Assembly: GCA_036397875.1 (NCBI GenBank)
Contig: DASWIC010000005.1
Coordinates: forward strand, 1-59,320
DNA: 59,320 bases
Origin: SG8-41 sp036397875
Lineage (GTDB): Bacteria; Pseudomonadota; Gammaproteobacteria; Burkholderiales; SG8-41
Reading direction: 5' to 3'
Part shown: positions 1 through 7,331 of the stretch, piece after piece
Layout: every line of letters starts with the position of its first letter
How positions within the stretch are numbered: position 1 is the first letter of the stretch
Translations under genes and position numbers: made by a program
The notes under the pieces: model-generated
Told to the model about the DNA's origin: nothing
The model's input: only the letters and a program-made list of their open reading frames with translations
The model's database searches: none

Positions 1-2
1 TG

Positions 3-1130
3 GGCGACCTCAAGTCGCTCGCCGCGCCGGAGCTCGGCGCCATCGCCATCCGCGCGGCCGTCGAGCGCGCCGGCGTAAAGCCGGAGGACGTGCAGGAAGC
101 GATCATGGGCAACGTGCTCCCGGCAGGGCAGGGACAGGCGCCGGCGCGCCAGGCGGCGCTGGGCGCGGGTCTGCCTCCCGCCGTGAGTTGCATGACCATC
201 AACAAGGTGTGCGGCTCGGGCATGAAGGCGGCGATGCTGGCGCACGACCAGCTCACGCTCGGGGCCCGGGACGTGATCGTCGCGGGCGGCATGGAGAGCA
301 TGTCGAACGCCCCCTACCTGCTGCCCAAGGCGCGGGCGGGCCTGCGTCTCGGGCATGGCGAGGTGAAGGACCACATGTTCCTCGACGGGCTGGAGGATGC
401 GTACGACCGTGGGCGCCTCATGGGCACGTTTGCCGAAGACTGCGCGGCGAAGTACCAGTTCTCGCGCGAGGCGCAGGATCGCTATGCCATCACCTCTCTT
501 ACCCGCGCGCAGGCCGCGATCCGGAACGGCAGCTTCGAGCAGGAGGTCGTCCCCGTGAAGCTCGCCGGCGGCAAGACCGATGCGGTCGTGACGATCGACG
601 AGCAGCCGCTCAAGGCCAATCTCGACAAGATCCCGCAGTTGAAGCCCGCGTTCAGGAAGGACGGCACCGTCACCCCCGCCAACTCGAGCTCCATCTCCGA
701 CGGCGCGGCGGCCATGGTATTGATGAGGCGCTCCGCGGCGGACCGGCGCGGGATCGCGCCGCTGGCGAAGATCGTCGCCTACAGCAGCCACTCGCAGGAG
801 CCGCAGTGGTTCACCACGGCGCCGGTGGGGGCGGTCCGGAAGCTTCTCGAGATCACGGGCTGGGACGCGAAAACCGCCGATCTCTATGAAATCAACGAGG
901 CGTTCGCGGTGGTCGCCATGGCGGCCATGCACGACCTCGGGCTCCCGCACGACAAGGTCAACGTGCATGGGGGCGCCTGTGCGCTGGGTCATCCCCTGGG
1001 CGCATCCGGCGCACGCATCATGGTGACCTTGCTCGCGGCGCTCGAAAAATACCGTCTCAGGCGCGGCATCGCCGCGCTCTGCATCGGCGGCGGCGAGGCA
1101 ACCGCGATCGCGCTCGAGCGCATCGGCTGA
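3..1130 (+). CDS. Acetyl-CoA C-acyltransferase (thiolase), 5' end cut by window
   Basis: Thiolase II family enzyme that condenses two acyl-CoA molecules or cleaves a 3-ketoacyl-CoA. The open frame runs in from the left edge (frame of base 3), so the N-terminus and true start lie outside. Visible motifs are the nucleophilic Cys in INKVCGSG (codon 210-212), NEAFAVV, the catalytic His in ALGHPLGASG (codon 990-992) and the second active-site Cys in CIGGGE (codon 1080-1082). All catalytic residues are present. The following genes are leucine-catabolic, so acetoacetyl-CoA thiolysis after HMG-CoA cleavage is the likely role; this is inferred from context. Only 14 bases separate it from the next gene, suggesting an operon. 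Confidence 0.93.
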   Translation, partial: GDLKSLAAPELGAIAIRAAVERAGVKPEDVQEAIMGNVLPAGQGQAPARQAALGAGLPPAVSCMTINKVCGSGMKAAMLAHDQLTLGARDVIVAGGMESMSNAPYLLPKARAGLRLGHGEVKDHMFLDGLEDAYDRGRLMGTFAEDCAAKYQFSREAQDRYAITSLTRAQAAIRNGSFEQEVVPVKLAGGKTDAVVTIDEQPLKANLDKIPQLKPAFRKDGTVTPANSSSISDGAAAMVLMRRSAADRRGIAPLAKIVAYSSHSQEPQWFTTAPVGAVRKLLEITGWDAKTADLYEINEAFAVVAMAAMHDLGLPHDKVNVHGGACALGHPLGASGARIMVTLLAALEKYRLRRGIAALCIGGGEATAIALERIG

Positions 1131-1144
1131 TCGGAATCCAGGAT

Positions 1145-1747
1145 ATGGCGAACCCGATCGACTTCTATTTCGACTTCTCCTCCCCGTACGGCTACCTCGC
1201 GAGCACCCGGATCGAGGCTCTCGCGGCAAAGCATGGCCGCGGCGTGGTGTGGCGCCCGCACCTCCTGGGCGCGGTATTCAAGATCAACGGCCAGCAGCCC
1301 CTGGCGTCCATCCCGCTCAAGGGCGTCTATACCGCTCACGACCTCGCGCGCAGCGCGCGATTGCTCAAGGTGCCGTTCAAGCTGCCGACGAAGTTTCCCG
1401 TCGGTGCGACCGCGCCGAGCCGCGCCTTCTATTGGGTAAGCGATAGAGATCCGGTGCTCGCGAAACGGCTGGCGCAGGCGCTCTACCACGCCTATTTCGC
1501 CGAGGACCGCGACATCTCCAGCCCGGAAGTCACGGCGGACGTGGCGGCGAGGATGGGAGAGGACAAGGCGGCGCTGATGCAGGCACTCAATGACCCGGCG
1601 GCCAAGGAGCGGCTGCGGATCGAGGTGGACGCCGCGATCGAGCGCGGCGTGTTCGGCTCGCCCTACATCGTGGTGGATGGCGAGCCGTTCTGGGGCTCGG
1701 ACCGTCTCGATCAGGTCGAGAAATGGCTGGAAACCGGCGGATGGTGA
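1145..1747 (+). CDS. 2-hydroxychromene-2-carboxylate isomerase / DsbA-like thioredoxin-fold protein
   Basis: A 200-aa protein of the HCCA isomerase/GST-kappa branch of the DsbA fold. The N-terminal strand IDFYFDFSSPYGYLAS carries the SSPY motif that replaces the CxxC of true DsbA and forms the glutathione site. The C-terminal part (GVFGSPYIVVDGEPFWGSDRLD) is the usual family ending. Members isomerise 2-hydroxychromene-2-carboxylate in naphthalene degradation or act as glutathione-dependent isomerases. No aromatic pathway genes are nearby, so that specific substrate is unlikely; here it sits between leucine-degradation genes. The start is the first ATG, shortly after the thiolase stop. The family call is firm; the function is open. 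Confidence 0.9.
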   Translation: MANPIDFYFDFSSPYGYLASTRIEALAAKHGRGVVWRPHLLGAVFKINGQQPLASIPLKGVYTAHDLARSARLLKVPFKLPTKFPVGATAPSRAFYWVSDRDPVLAKRLAQALYHAYFAEDRDISSPEVTADVAARMGEDKAALMQALNDPAAKERLRIEVDAAIERGVFGSPYIVVDGEPFWGSDRLDQVEKWLETGGW

Positions 1748-1748
1748 A

Positions 1749-1793
1749 ATCCCCCCCAACCCCCCTTTTGCAAAGGGGGGCAGGGGGGATTCG
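1749..1793. repeat. C-tract/G-tract palindromic hairpin
   Basis: An interrupted inverted repeat: two C6-type runs, then TTTTGCAAA, then two G6 runs, starting two bases after the isomerase stop codon. The arms pair almost perfectly over about 20 bases. No T-tract follows. It could stabilise a 3' end or attenuate transcription between the isomerase and the macrodomain gene. Related hairpins occur at 41944 and 57963. Confidence 0.75.
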
Positions 1794-1805
1794 AGGAGCA
1801 AGCCC

Positions 1806-2315
1806 ATGCCCAACAGGCTGGAAGCGCGGCAGGTCAACATCGTCACGCTCGCGGCGGACGCGATCGTCAATGCCGCGAACACGACGCTGCTCGGCGGCGG
1901 CGGCGTAGACGGCGCCATTCACCGTGCCGCCGGTCCCCGGTTGCTGGATGAATGCCGCAAGCTCGGCGGCTGCCCCACCGGGCAGGCAAAGATCACCCTG
2001 GGCTACCAGCTCCCGGCCAAGCACGTGATCCACACTGTCGGGCCGGTGTGGAGCGGAGGCCAGCGCGGCGAGCCGGAGCTGCTCGCTTCCTGCTATCGCG
2101 AAAGCCTCAATCTCGCAGCGTCGAACCAGCTGAAGCGCATCGCCTTTCCCGCGATCAGCTGCGGTGCCTACGGCTATCCCCTGGAGCAGGCGGTGCGCAT
2201 TGCGGTCCGCGAATGCGGGAGTTTTGCGGCGGCGAATCCGGTCCCCGAGAGCATCATCTTCGCCTGCTTCGACGCGGCGACCCTCGCCGCCTACGAGGCC
2301 GAGCTGGCGCGCTGA
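1806..2315 (+). CDS. Macrodomain protein, likely O-acetyl-ADP-ribose deacetylase
   Basis: A 169-aa single-domain macrodomain of the YmdB/MacroD class, which binds ADP-ribose and hydrolyses O-acetyl-ADP-ribose or mono-ADP-ribosyl esters. Signature segments are ADAIVNAANTTLLGGGGVDGAI near the N-terminus (Asn and Asp of the binding pocket, then the Gly-rich loop) and AFPAISCGAYGYP later. I chose the ATG at 1806, just after the hairpin repeat; the upstream extension of the frame is out-of-frame isomerase plus repeat. Only one base separates its stop from the next start, so translation is probably coupled to the carboxylase. Its role in a leucine operon is unexplained. Confidence 0.9.
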   Translation: MPNRLEARQVNIVTLAADAIVNAANTTLLGGGGVDGAIHRAAGPRLLDECRKLGGCPTGQAKITLGYQLPAKHVIHTVGPVWSGGQRGEPELLASCYRESLNLAASNQLKRIAFPAISCGAYGYPLEQAVRIAVRECGSFAAANPVPESIIFACFDAATLAAYEAELAR

Positions 2316-2316
2316 G

Positions 2317-3924
2317 ATGGCGGTCATCAAATCCAAGCTGAAGACTTCCTCCGCGGAATTCAAGGCCGCGGCGGAATCGATGCGCGGCCACGTCGCGGAG
2401 CTGAACGAAAGGCTGGCGCGAGTGCGGGCCGGCGGCGGCGACGCCGCAAAGAAACGGCACCTCGGCCGGGGCAAGCTCCTGCCGCGCGAGCGCGTGGCGG
2501 CGCTCCTTGACCCGGGCGCGCCGTTCCTCGAGCTCTCGCCGCTCGCGGCGTGGGAGGTGTACCCCGAGGAGGTGCCCGCTGCCGGCATCATCACCGGCGT
2601 CGGGCAAGTGAGCGGTCAGAGTTGCGTCATCGTCGCCAACGACGCCACCGTAAAGGGCGGCACCTACTACCCGCTCACCGTGAAAAAACACCTGCGCGCG
2701 CAGGAGATCGCGCTCGAGAACCGATTGCCCTGCATCTACCTCGTGGATTCGGGCGGCGCGCACCTGCCGAGCCAGGACGAGGTGTTCCCCGACCGCGACC
2801 ACTTCGGCCGCATCTTCTACAACCAGGCCAACCTGTCGGCGGCCGGCATCGCGCAGATCGCGGTGGTGATGGGCTCGTGCACCGCGGGCGGGGCGTACGT
2901 GCCGGCGATGTCGGACGAAGCCATCATCGTCCGCAACCAGGGCACAATTTTTCTCGCGGGCCCGCCGCTGGTCATGGCGGCCACCGCGGAGGTGGTGACG
3001 GCGGAAGAACTGGGCGGTGCCGACGTGCACACGCGCATCTCGGGCGTAGCCGACCATTACGCCGAGGACGACCGCCACGCGCTCGAGCTTGCGCGCCGTG
3101 CCGTGGCCAATCTGAACCGTGCCGCCCGTGCAGCAGGTGCCGTGCAGGAGCCCAGGCCGCCGCAATACGATCCGGAGGAGCTCTATGGCGTGATTCCGGC
3201 GAGCCCGCGCACGCCATTCGACGCGCGCGAGATCATCGCGCGCGTGGTCGATGCGGGCGAATTCGACGAGTTCAAGGCGCGCTACGGCCCGACACTGGTG
3301 ACCGGCTTCGCGCACATCGAGGGTCGCCTGGTGGGCATTCTCGCCAACAACGGCATATTGTTCTCCGATTCGGCGTTGAAGGGCGCGCACTTCGTCGAGC
3401 TCGCGTGCCAGCGCGGCATCCCGCTCGTATTCCTGCAGAACATCACCGGCTTCATGGTGGGAAAGAAGGCCGAGCACGGCGGGATCGCCAAGGACGGCGC
3501 CAAGATGGTGACGGCGGTCGCGTGCGCGCGCGTGCCCAAGTTCACGCTCATCGTCGGCGGCAGCTTCGGCGCCGGCAATTACGGCATGTGCGGGCGCGCT
3601 TATTCGCCGCGTTTACTGTGGACCTGGCCCAACGCCCGGATTTCGGTCATGGGCGGCGAGCAGGCCGCCGGCGTGCTTGCGCAGGTGAAACGCGAAGCGC
3701 TCGAGAAAAGCGGCGGGGCGTGGAGCAAAAAGGAGGAAGACGCGTTCAAGGCGCCGATCGTCGAGCAGTACGCGCGTCAATCGAGCGCAACCTACGCCAG
3801 CGCCAGGCTGTGGGACGACGGCATCATCGATCCCAAGGACACGCGCGCGACGCTCGCGCTCGGCCTCTCCGCCAGTCTCAATGCACCAATCGAGGAGACG
3901 CGCTTCGGCGTATTCCGGATGTGA
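2317..3924 (+). CDS. liuB: Methylcrotonyl-CoA carboxylase, carboxyltransferase (beta) subunit
   Basis: A 535-aa biotin-dependent acyl-CoA carboxyltransferase with two crotonase-like halves. It moves CO2 from carboxybiotin to 3-methylcrotonyl-CoA in leucine degradation. Length and sequence fit the MCC beta class: GGTYYPLTVKKHLRAQEIA and VDSGGAHLPSQDEVFPD in the first half, GGSFGAGNYGMCGRAY and WPNARISVMGGEQAA in the second. Geranyl-CoA carboxylase beta (AtuC) is a close alternative. The downstream hydratase and HMG-CoA lyase favour leucine. Translation starts one base after the macrodomain stop. The partner biotin-carboxylase/BCCP subunit is not adjacent. Confidence 0.92.
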   Translation: MAVIKSKLKTSSAEFKAAAESMRGHVAELNERLARVRAGGGDAAKKRHLGRGKLLPRERVAALLDPGAPFLELSPLAAWEVYPEEVPAAGIITGVGQVSGQSCVIVANDATVKGGTYYPLTVKKHLRAQEIALENRLPCIYLVDSGGAHLPSQDEVFPDRDHFGRIFYNQANLSAAGIAQIAVVMGSCTAGGAYVPAMSDEAIIVRNQGTIFLAGPPLVMAATAEVVTAEELGGADVHTRISGVADHYAEDDRHALELARRAVANLNRAARAAGAVQEPRPPQYDPEELYGVIPASPRTPFDAREIIARVVDAGEFDEFKARYGPTLVTGFAHIEGRLVGILANNGILFSDSALKGAHFVELACQRGIPLVFLQNITGFMVGKKAEHGGIAKDGAKMVTAVACARVPKFTLIVGGSFGAGNYGMCGRAYSPRLLWTWPNARISVMGGEQAAGVLAQVKREALEKSGGAWSKKEEDAFKAPIVEQYARQSSATYASARLWDDGIIDPKDTRATLALGLSASLNAPIEETRFGVFRM

Positions 3925-3941
3925 GGGCTGACCGGCGCGGC

Positions 3942-3947
3942 TATAAT
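3942..3947 (+). promoter_or_regulatory. Candidate -10 box upstream of liuC
   Basis: A consensus TATAAT lies between the liuB stop and the liuC start, 26 bases before the ATG. No convincing -35 box is visible at 16-18 bases, so this is a tentative internal promoter. Confidence 0.3.
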
Positions 3948-3973
3948 GTGCGCCTTTCGATCGCCGAGCGGCC

Positions 3974-4795
3974 ATGAGCCAGAAAGTCCTTTCCCAGGTC
4001 GACGCCGACGGAACCGCGACGGTGACGCTCAACCGCCCGGATGTGCACAACGCTTTCGATCCCGAAATGGTCGATGCGCTCACCGCGACGCTGACCAAGC
4101 TCGAATCCACGCCCGAGGTGCGCGCCGTCGTCATCACCGGCGCCGGGAGGAATTTCTGCGCCGGCGCGGACATCGAGCACATGAAGCGCAGCGCGAGGTT
4201 CTCGCGCGAGCAGAACCTGGAGAGCGCGCGCGCCACGGCGATGATGCTGCACGTGCTCTACACGCTGGAAAAGCCGACCATCGCCTGCGTGCGCGGGGCG
4301 GCGCGGGGCGGCGGCGTGGGCCTCGTCGCGGCGTGCGACATCGCGATCGCCGGGCGCGACGCGACGTTCCGCCTCTCGGAAGTGAAGCTCGGCATCATCC
4401 CGGCCATGATCAGCCCGTACGTGATCGCGGCGATGGGGCGGCACCACGCCCGTCGCTACATGCTCTCGGGCGAGGAATTCGATTCGGCCGAGGCCTATCG
4501 CATCGGGCTCGTGCACGACATCTGCGAGGAGCCCGAGCTGGCGGCGCGCGTCGTCCGCATGCTGGCGCATCTTCATTCGAGCGGCCCCCACGCCGTGGTT
4601 GCGATCAAGAAGTTGATTCCCGATGTCGCAGGCCACCGGTTCGACGAAAACCTGCTCGAAATGACCGCGCAGCGCATTGCGGAAATCCGCACGACAGCGG
4701 AGGCGCAGGAAGGCCTCACCGCGTTCCTCGAGAAGCGCAGGGCGTCCTGGGCCGCGCCGGCGCCCGAACGCGGCGCGAAAGAACCCGAACAATGA
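3974..4795 (+). CDS. liuC: Enoyl-CoA hydratase family, probable methylglutaconyl-CoA hydratase
   Basis: A 273-aa crotonase-fold enzyme. Motifs are the oxyanion-hole segments NFCAGADIEHMKR (about residues 58-70) and ARGGGVGLVAACDIAIA (about residues 110-126), followed by SEVKLGIIPAMISPYV. Placement after MCC beta and before HMG-CoA lyase points to hydration of 3-methylglutaconyl-CoA to HMG-CoA. The fold is certain; substrate comes from context. The Ala-Met stretch in GIIPAMISPYV, where many hydratases carry a catalytic Glu, is also seen in the methylglutaconyl-CoA hydratase subgroup as I recall it. The start ATG at 3974 follows a possible -10 box. Confidence 0.88.
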   Translation: MSQKVLSQVDADGTATVTLNRPDVHNAFDPEMVDALTATLTKLESTPEVRAVVITGAGRNFCAGADIEHMKRSARFSREQNLESARATAMMLHVLYTLEKPTIACVRGAARGGGVGLVAACDIAIAGRDATFRLSEVKLGIIPAMISPYVIAAMGRHHARRYMLSGEEFDSAEAYRIGLVHDICEEPELAARVVRMLAHLHSSGPHAVVAIKKLIPDVAGHRFDENLLEMTAQRIAEIRTTAEAQEGLTAFLEKRRASWAAPAPERGAKEPEQ

Positions 4796-4845
4796 CCGCC
4801 GTTCACTGCCGCCGGGTCACACAGGCATGAAGAGCTGACCCAACC

Positions 4846-5757
4846 ATGGGCATTCCCGGACAGGTGAAGCTGGTCGAGGTGGGGCCGCGCGACGGGCTGC
4901 AGAACGAGTCGACACCGGTCTCGACCGCGGTCAAGGTCGATCTCATCCACCGCCTGCAGGACGCCGGGCTGCCCGTGATCGAGGCGACCGCCTTCGTCTC
5001 CCCCAAGTGGGTGCCGCAGATGGCCGACAACGCCCAGGTGATGGCGGCGATCCGCCGCAAGCCCGGTGTGTCCTACCCGGTCCTGGTCCCGAACCGCGAG
5101 GGGCTCGACGCCGCGCTCGCCGCTGGCGCGCAGGAAGTGGTGGTATTCGGCGCCGCGACCGAAACCTTTTCGCGCAAGAACACGAATTGCTCGATCGCCG
5201 AGGGTCTCGCGCGCTTCTCGGAGGTGTGCCGCGAAGCTTTGGCGCAGAGGGTCAAGGTGCGCGGGGACATTTCCGTGTGCCTCGGCTGCCCCTACGAGGG
5301 AGAGGTCAGGCCGGAAGCAGTGGTGCGCGTCGCCCGCGAGCTCGACGCGATGGGCTGCTACGAAATTACAATCTGCGACACCCTCGGCACCGGCACGCCG
5401 GGCCGGACGCGCGCCGCGCTCGAAGCCGTGATGAAATACATTCCCGCCAGCCGGATCGCCGGGCACTTCCACGACACCTACGGGCAGGCAGTCGCCAACG
5501 TCTACGCCGCGCTCGAGTGCGGGGTGGCGACCTTCGACGCCTCGGTTGCGGGGCTCGGCGGCTGCCCCTACGCCAAAGGCGCGACGGGAAACGTCGCCAC
5601 CGAGGACGTGCTCTACCTGCTCGACGGCCTCGGCATCGAAACCGGCGTGGACATCGCGAAGCTCATCGCCGCAGGCGACTACATCGGCGGCGTGCTCAAC
5701 AGACCGACGCATTCCAAGGCGGCGCGCGCCCTCGCTGCGAAGCGCGTCGCCGCCTGA
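4846..5757 (+). CDS. liuE: Hydroxymethylglutaryl-CoA lyase
   Basis: A 303-aa DRE-TIM-family lyase that splits HMG-CoA into acetyl-CoA and acetoacetate, the last step of leucine degradation. N-terminal VEVGPRDGLQNE supplies the metal-binding Asp. The His pair in AGHFHDTYG (residues 207 and 209) completes the metal site. GLGGCPYAKGATGN holds the active-site Cys240. Length is normal for bacterial enzymes. The gene follows liuC by 50 bases. In related clusters liuD usually sits in this gap; here there is no room for it. Confidence 0.94.
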   Translation: MGIPGQVKLVEVGPRDGLQNESTPVSTAVKVDLIHRLQDAGLPVIEATAFVSPKWVPQMADNAQVMAAIRRKPGVSYPVLVPNREGLDAALAAGAQEVVVFGAATETFSRKNTNCSIAEGLARFSEVCREALAQRVKVRGDISVCLGCPYEGEVRPEAVVRVARELDAMGCYEITICDTLGTGTPGRTRAALEAVMKYIPASRIAGHFHDTYGQAVANVYAALECGVATFDASVAGLGGCPYAKGATGNVATEDVLYLLDGLGIETGVDIAKLIAAGDYIGGVLNRPTHSKAARALAAKRVAA

Positions 5758-5831
5758 TTGCGCATGTCGCGCGTTACCGCCTCGATTAATCACAGCGTCA
5801 CGCTCCAACGGAGACCCTACCGGAGTCATTC

Positions 5832-6386
5832 ATGCCACTGAGTCGCCCCGCTCCGCGCAAATTGATGCACACCCGCGCCATCGTATGCAGCGGCTACGAG
5901 CGCGACGACGGGCTCTGGGACATCGAGGCGCACCTCACCGACACCAAGACCACCCCGCATACGCGCCGCGAGGGGGGCCGCGAGCGCCGGCCAGGCGAGC
6001 CGGTGCACGATATGTGGATCCGGGTGACCATCGACCTCGACATGAAGATCCACGAGGTCGAGGCGCGGACGGACGAGGGACCGTACTCGATCTGCGGCAA
6101 CATCACGCCCAACTTCAGGGCACTCGCGGGGCTCACTATCGGGCCCGGCTGGCGGAAGGGCATCGCCGAGCGCGTCGGCGGCGTGAAGGGCTGTACGCAC
6201 CTCGTGGAACTGCTGGGACCCCTTGGCACCACCGCGTTCCAGGCCACCAACCGGGCGCGCCTGGCGCGCAGCGCCGGCAAGCCGTCCGCCCGCAAGCCCT
6301 TCCAGCTCAACTCCTGCCACGTCTACAAGGACGACTCCCCCGCGGTGCTCGAGCGCTGGCCCCAGTTCTACACCGGGCCGCGGTGA
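5832..6386 (+). CDS. DUF2889 family protein
   Basis: A 184-aa conserved protein of the DUF2889 family, function unknown. Recognisable features are MHTRAIVCSGYERDDGLWDIEAHLTD near the N-terminus, DMWIRVTIDLDMKIHEVEART in the middle and the Cys/His-containing KGCTHLVELL towards the C-terminus. No signal peptide or membrane span is seen, so it is probably cytoplasmic. It follows HMG-CoA lyase by 74 bases on the same strand, so it may be the last gene of the leucine operon. Nothing in the sequence reveals a reaction. Confidence 0.85.
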   Translation: MPLSRPAPRKLMHTRAIVCSGYERDDGLWDIEAHLTDTKTTPHTRREGGRERRPGEPVHDMWIRVTIDLDMKIHEVEARTDEGPYSICGNITPNFRALAGLTIGPGWRKGIAERVGGVKGCTHLVELLGPLGTTAFQATNRARLARSAGKPSARKPFQLNSCHVYKDDSPAVLERWPQFYTGPR

Positions 6387-6467
6387 CCACGCCTGGCCGG
6401 TGCCACCGCATCCCGCGCCGCGCGGCGCGGATCGTTCAAACGGTCACGCCCGGCGGGGTCCCGGAGC

Positions 6468-6501
6468 GTCCGGACCGGCAATACTGCCGTTGAGTCCGGA
6501 C
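6468..6501. repeat. Nested stem-loop with paired GTCCGGAC boxes
   Basis: Two copies of the palindrome GTCCGGAC (6468-6475 and 6494-6501) flank an inner CGGCA/TGCCG hairpin with an ATAC loop and a TTGA bulge. The structure lies between the DUF2889 gene and the DUF1161 gene. It may be a terminator without a T-tract or a regulator-binding site. Confidence 0.55.
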
Positions 6502-6588
6502 AAGCAGGGTGTCATGATAGCCGCAGGTTCGGAAGCGATTTGCACCCGAAACCCGGTGGACGCCGTTCAACAACAAGGGGGTATTGCC

Positions 6589-6822
6589 ATGAAAGCTCTG
6601 ATCGCGATAGTTGCATCGCTGCTGATCGCCGCGCCGGCCCTGGCGCAGCGCAAGGACTGCGGGGAACTCAAGGCCGAGATCGACGCCAAGATCACGGCCA
6701 ACGGGGTGAAGATGTTTACGACCGAAATCGTCCCCAACGACCAGGTCAAGGAAGGGATGGGCAGCGTGGTCGGCAGCTGCGACGGCGGCACCAAGAAGAT
6801 CGTCTACAAGCGCGGCGGCTGA
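6589..6822 (+). CDS. Small secreted DUF1161 protein
   Basis: A 77-aa exported protein. It has a clear Sec signal peptide (Lys at residue 2, hydrophobic core LIAIVASLLIAAPALA, predicted cleavage after ALA-Q). The mature part has two Cys residues (KDCGELK and GSCDGG) that probably form a disulfide in the periplasm. The pattern CGELKAEIDAKITANGVKMFTTEIV is typical of DUF1161. Function is unknown. An AAGGGGG-type ribosome site lies just before the ATG. Confidence 0.85.
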   Translation: MKALIAIVASLLIAAPALAQRKDCGELKAEIDAKITANGVKMFTTEIVPNDQVKEGMGSVVGSCDGGTKKIVYKRGG

Positions 6823-6846
6823 GCCGCTTGGCAGCGCTGCCGCCGA

Positions 6847-6872
6847 GCGCCGGCGCGGTTCCGCGCCGGCGC
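6847..6872. repeat. Perfect GC-rich hairpin after the DUF1161 gene
   Basis: Twelve-base arms (GCGCCGGCGCGG and its complement) with a two-base TT centre, 24 bases after the DUF1161 stop. There is no T-tract on either side, so it is at best a non-canonical terminator. Confidence 0.5.
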
Positions 6873-6884
6873 GCGGGGCGCGAG

Positions 6885-7203
6885 CAGCCCCGCACCGATC
6901 ACTTCGAGCCGGCCGTAGGACGCGCACTTCTTGCACACCACTGCCCGGCGGCGCTGTCGGCAACGCCGAGGATCGCCCCGTAGCGCCTGACCGCCCACAC
7001 GTCGACGCAAAAAATCCGGCGAATATCCCGATCAGCCTGATGACGGGCTCCAGCCCGGGCGCCCGCGAGCTGAACCCCTCCAGGCACGCGGTCAGCAGGA
7101 TCAGGCACAGGAACGCGGTGACAAGATAGAGATGAGCCTCCATCAGCTGGCGTTCGTACCAGCGCTCGAATCCGATCTTGCGAATACCCTCTGACAGCCC
7201 CAT
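6885..7203 (-). pseudogene. Frameshifted remnant of a small membrane / zinc-ribbon protein
   Basis: The minus strand starts convincingly at 7203: MGLSEGIRKIGFERWYERQL, then a transmembrane segment (HLYLVTAFLCLILLTACL) and a second hydrophobic stretch (VIRLIGIFAGFFA). The reading then appears to move at a T6 run into another frame (VDVWAVRRYGAILGVADSA), and again into a third frame containing VVCKKCASYGRLEVI, half of a CxxC zinc ribbon. Together these read like one 120-aa membrane protein broken by two frameshifts. The alternative is sequencing error in homopolymer or GC-rich DNA. The rest of the 6823-7331 gap holds only the hairpin at 6847. Confidence 0.5.
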
Positions 7204-7331
7204 TGAGCGGGTTCATGATTCGTGATACCTGATTTGACCTGCAGCTAACGCCTGACGGCGTTGCTTTCATCCGTGCCTATCCGCAGTTTCATGGTCATGG
7301 GTTTTCCCGGCATTGTGGGCGGTTCGCTTTT

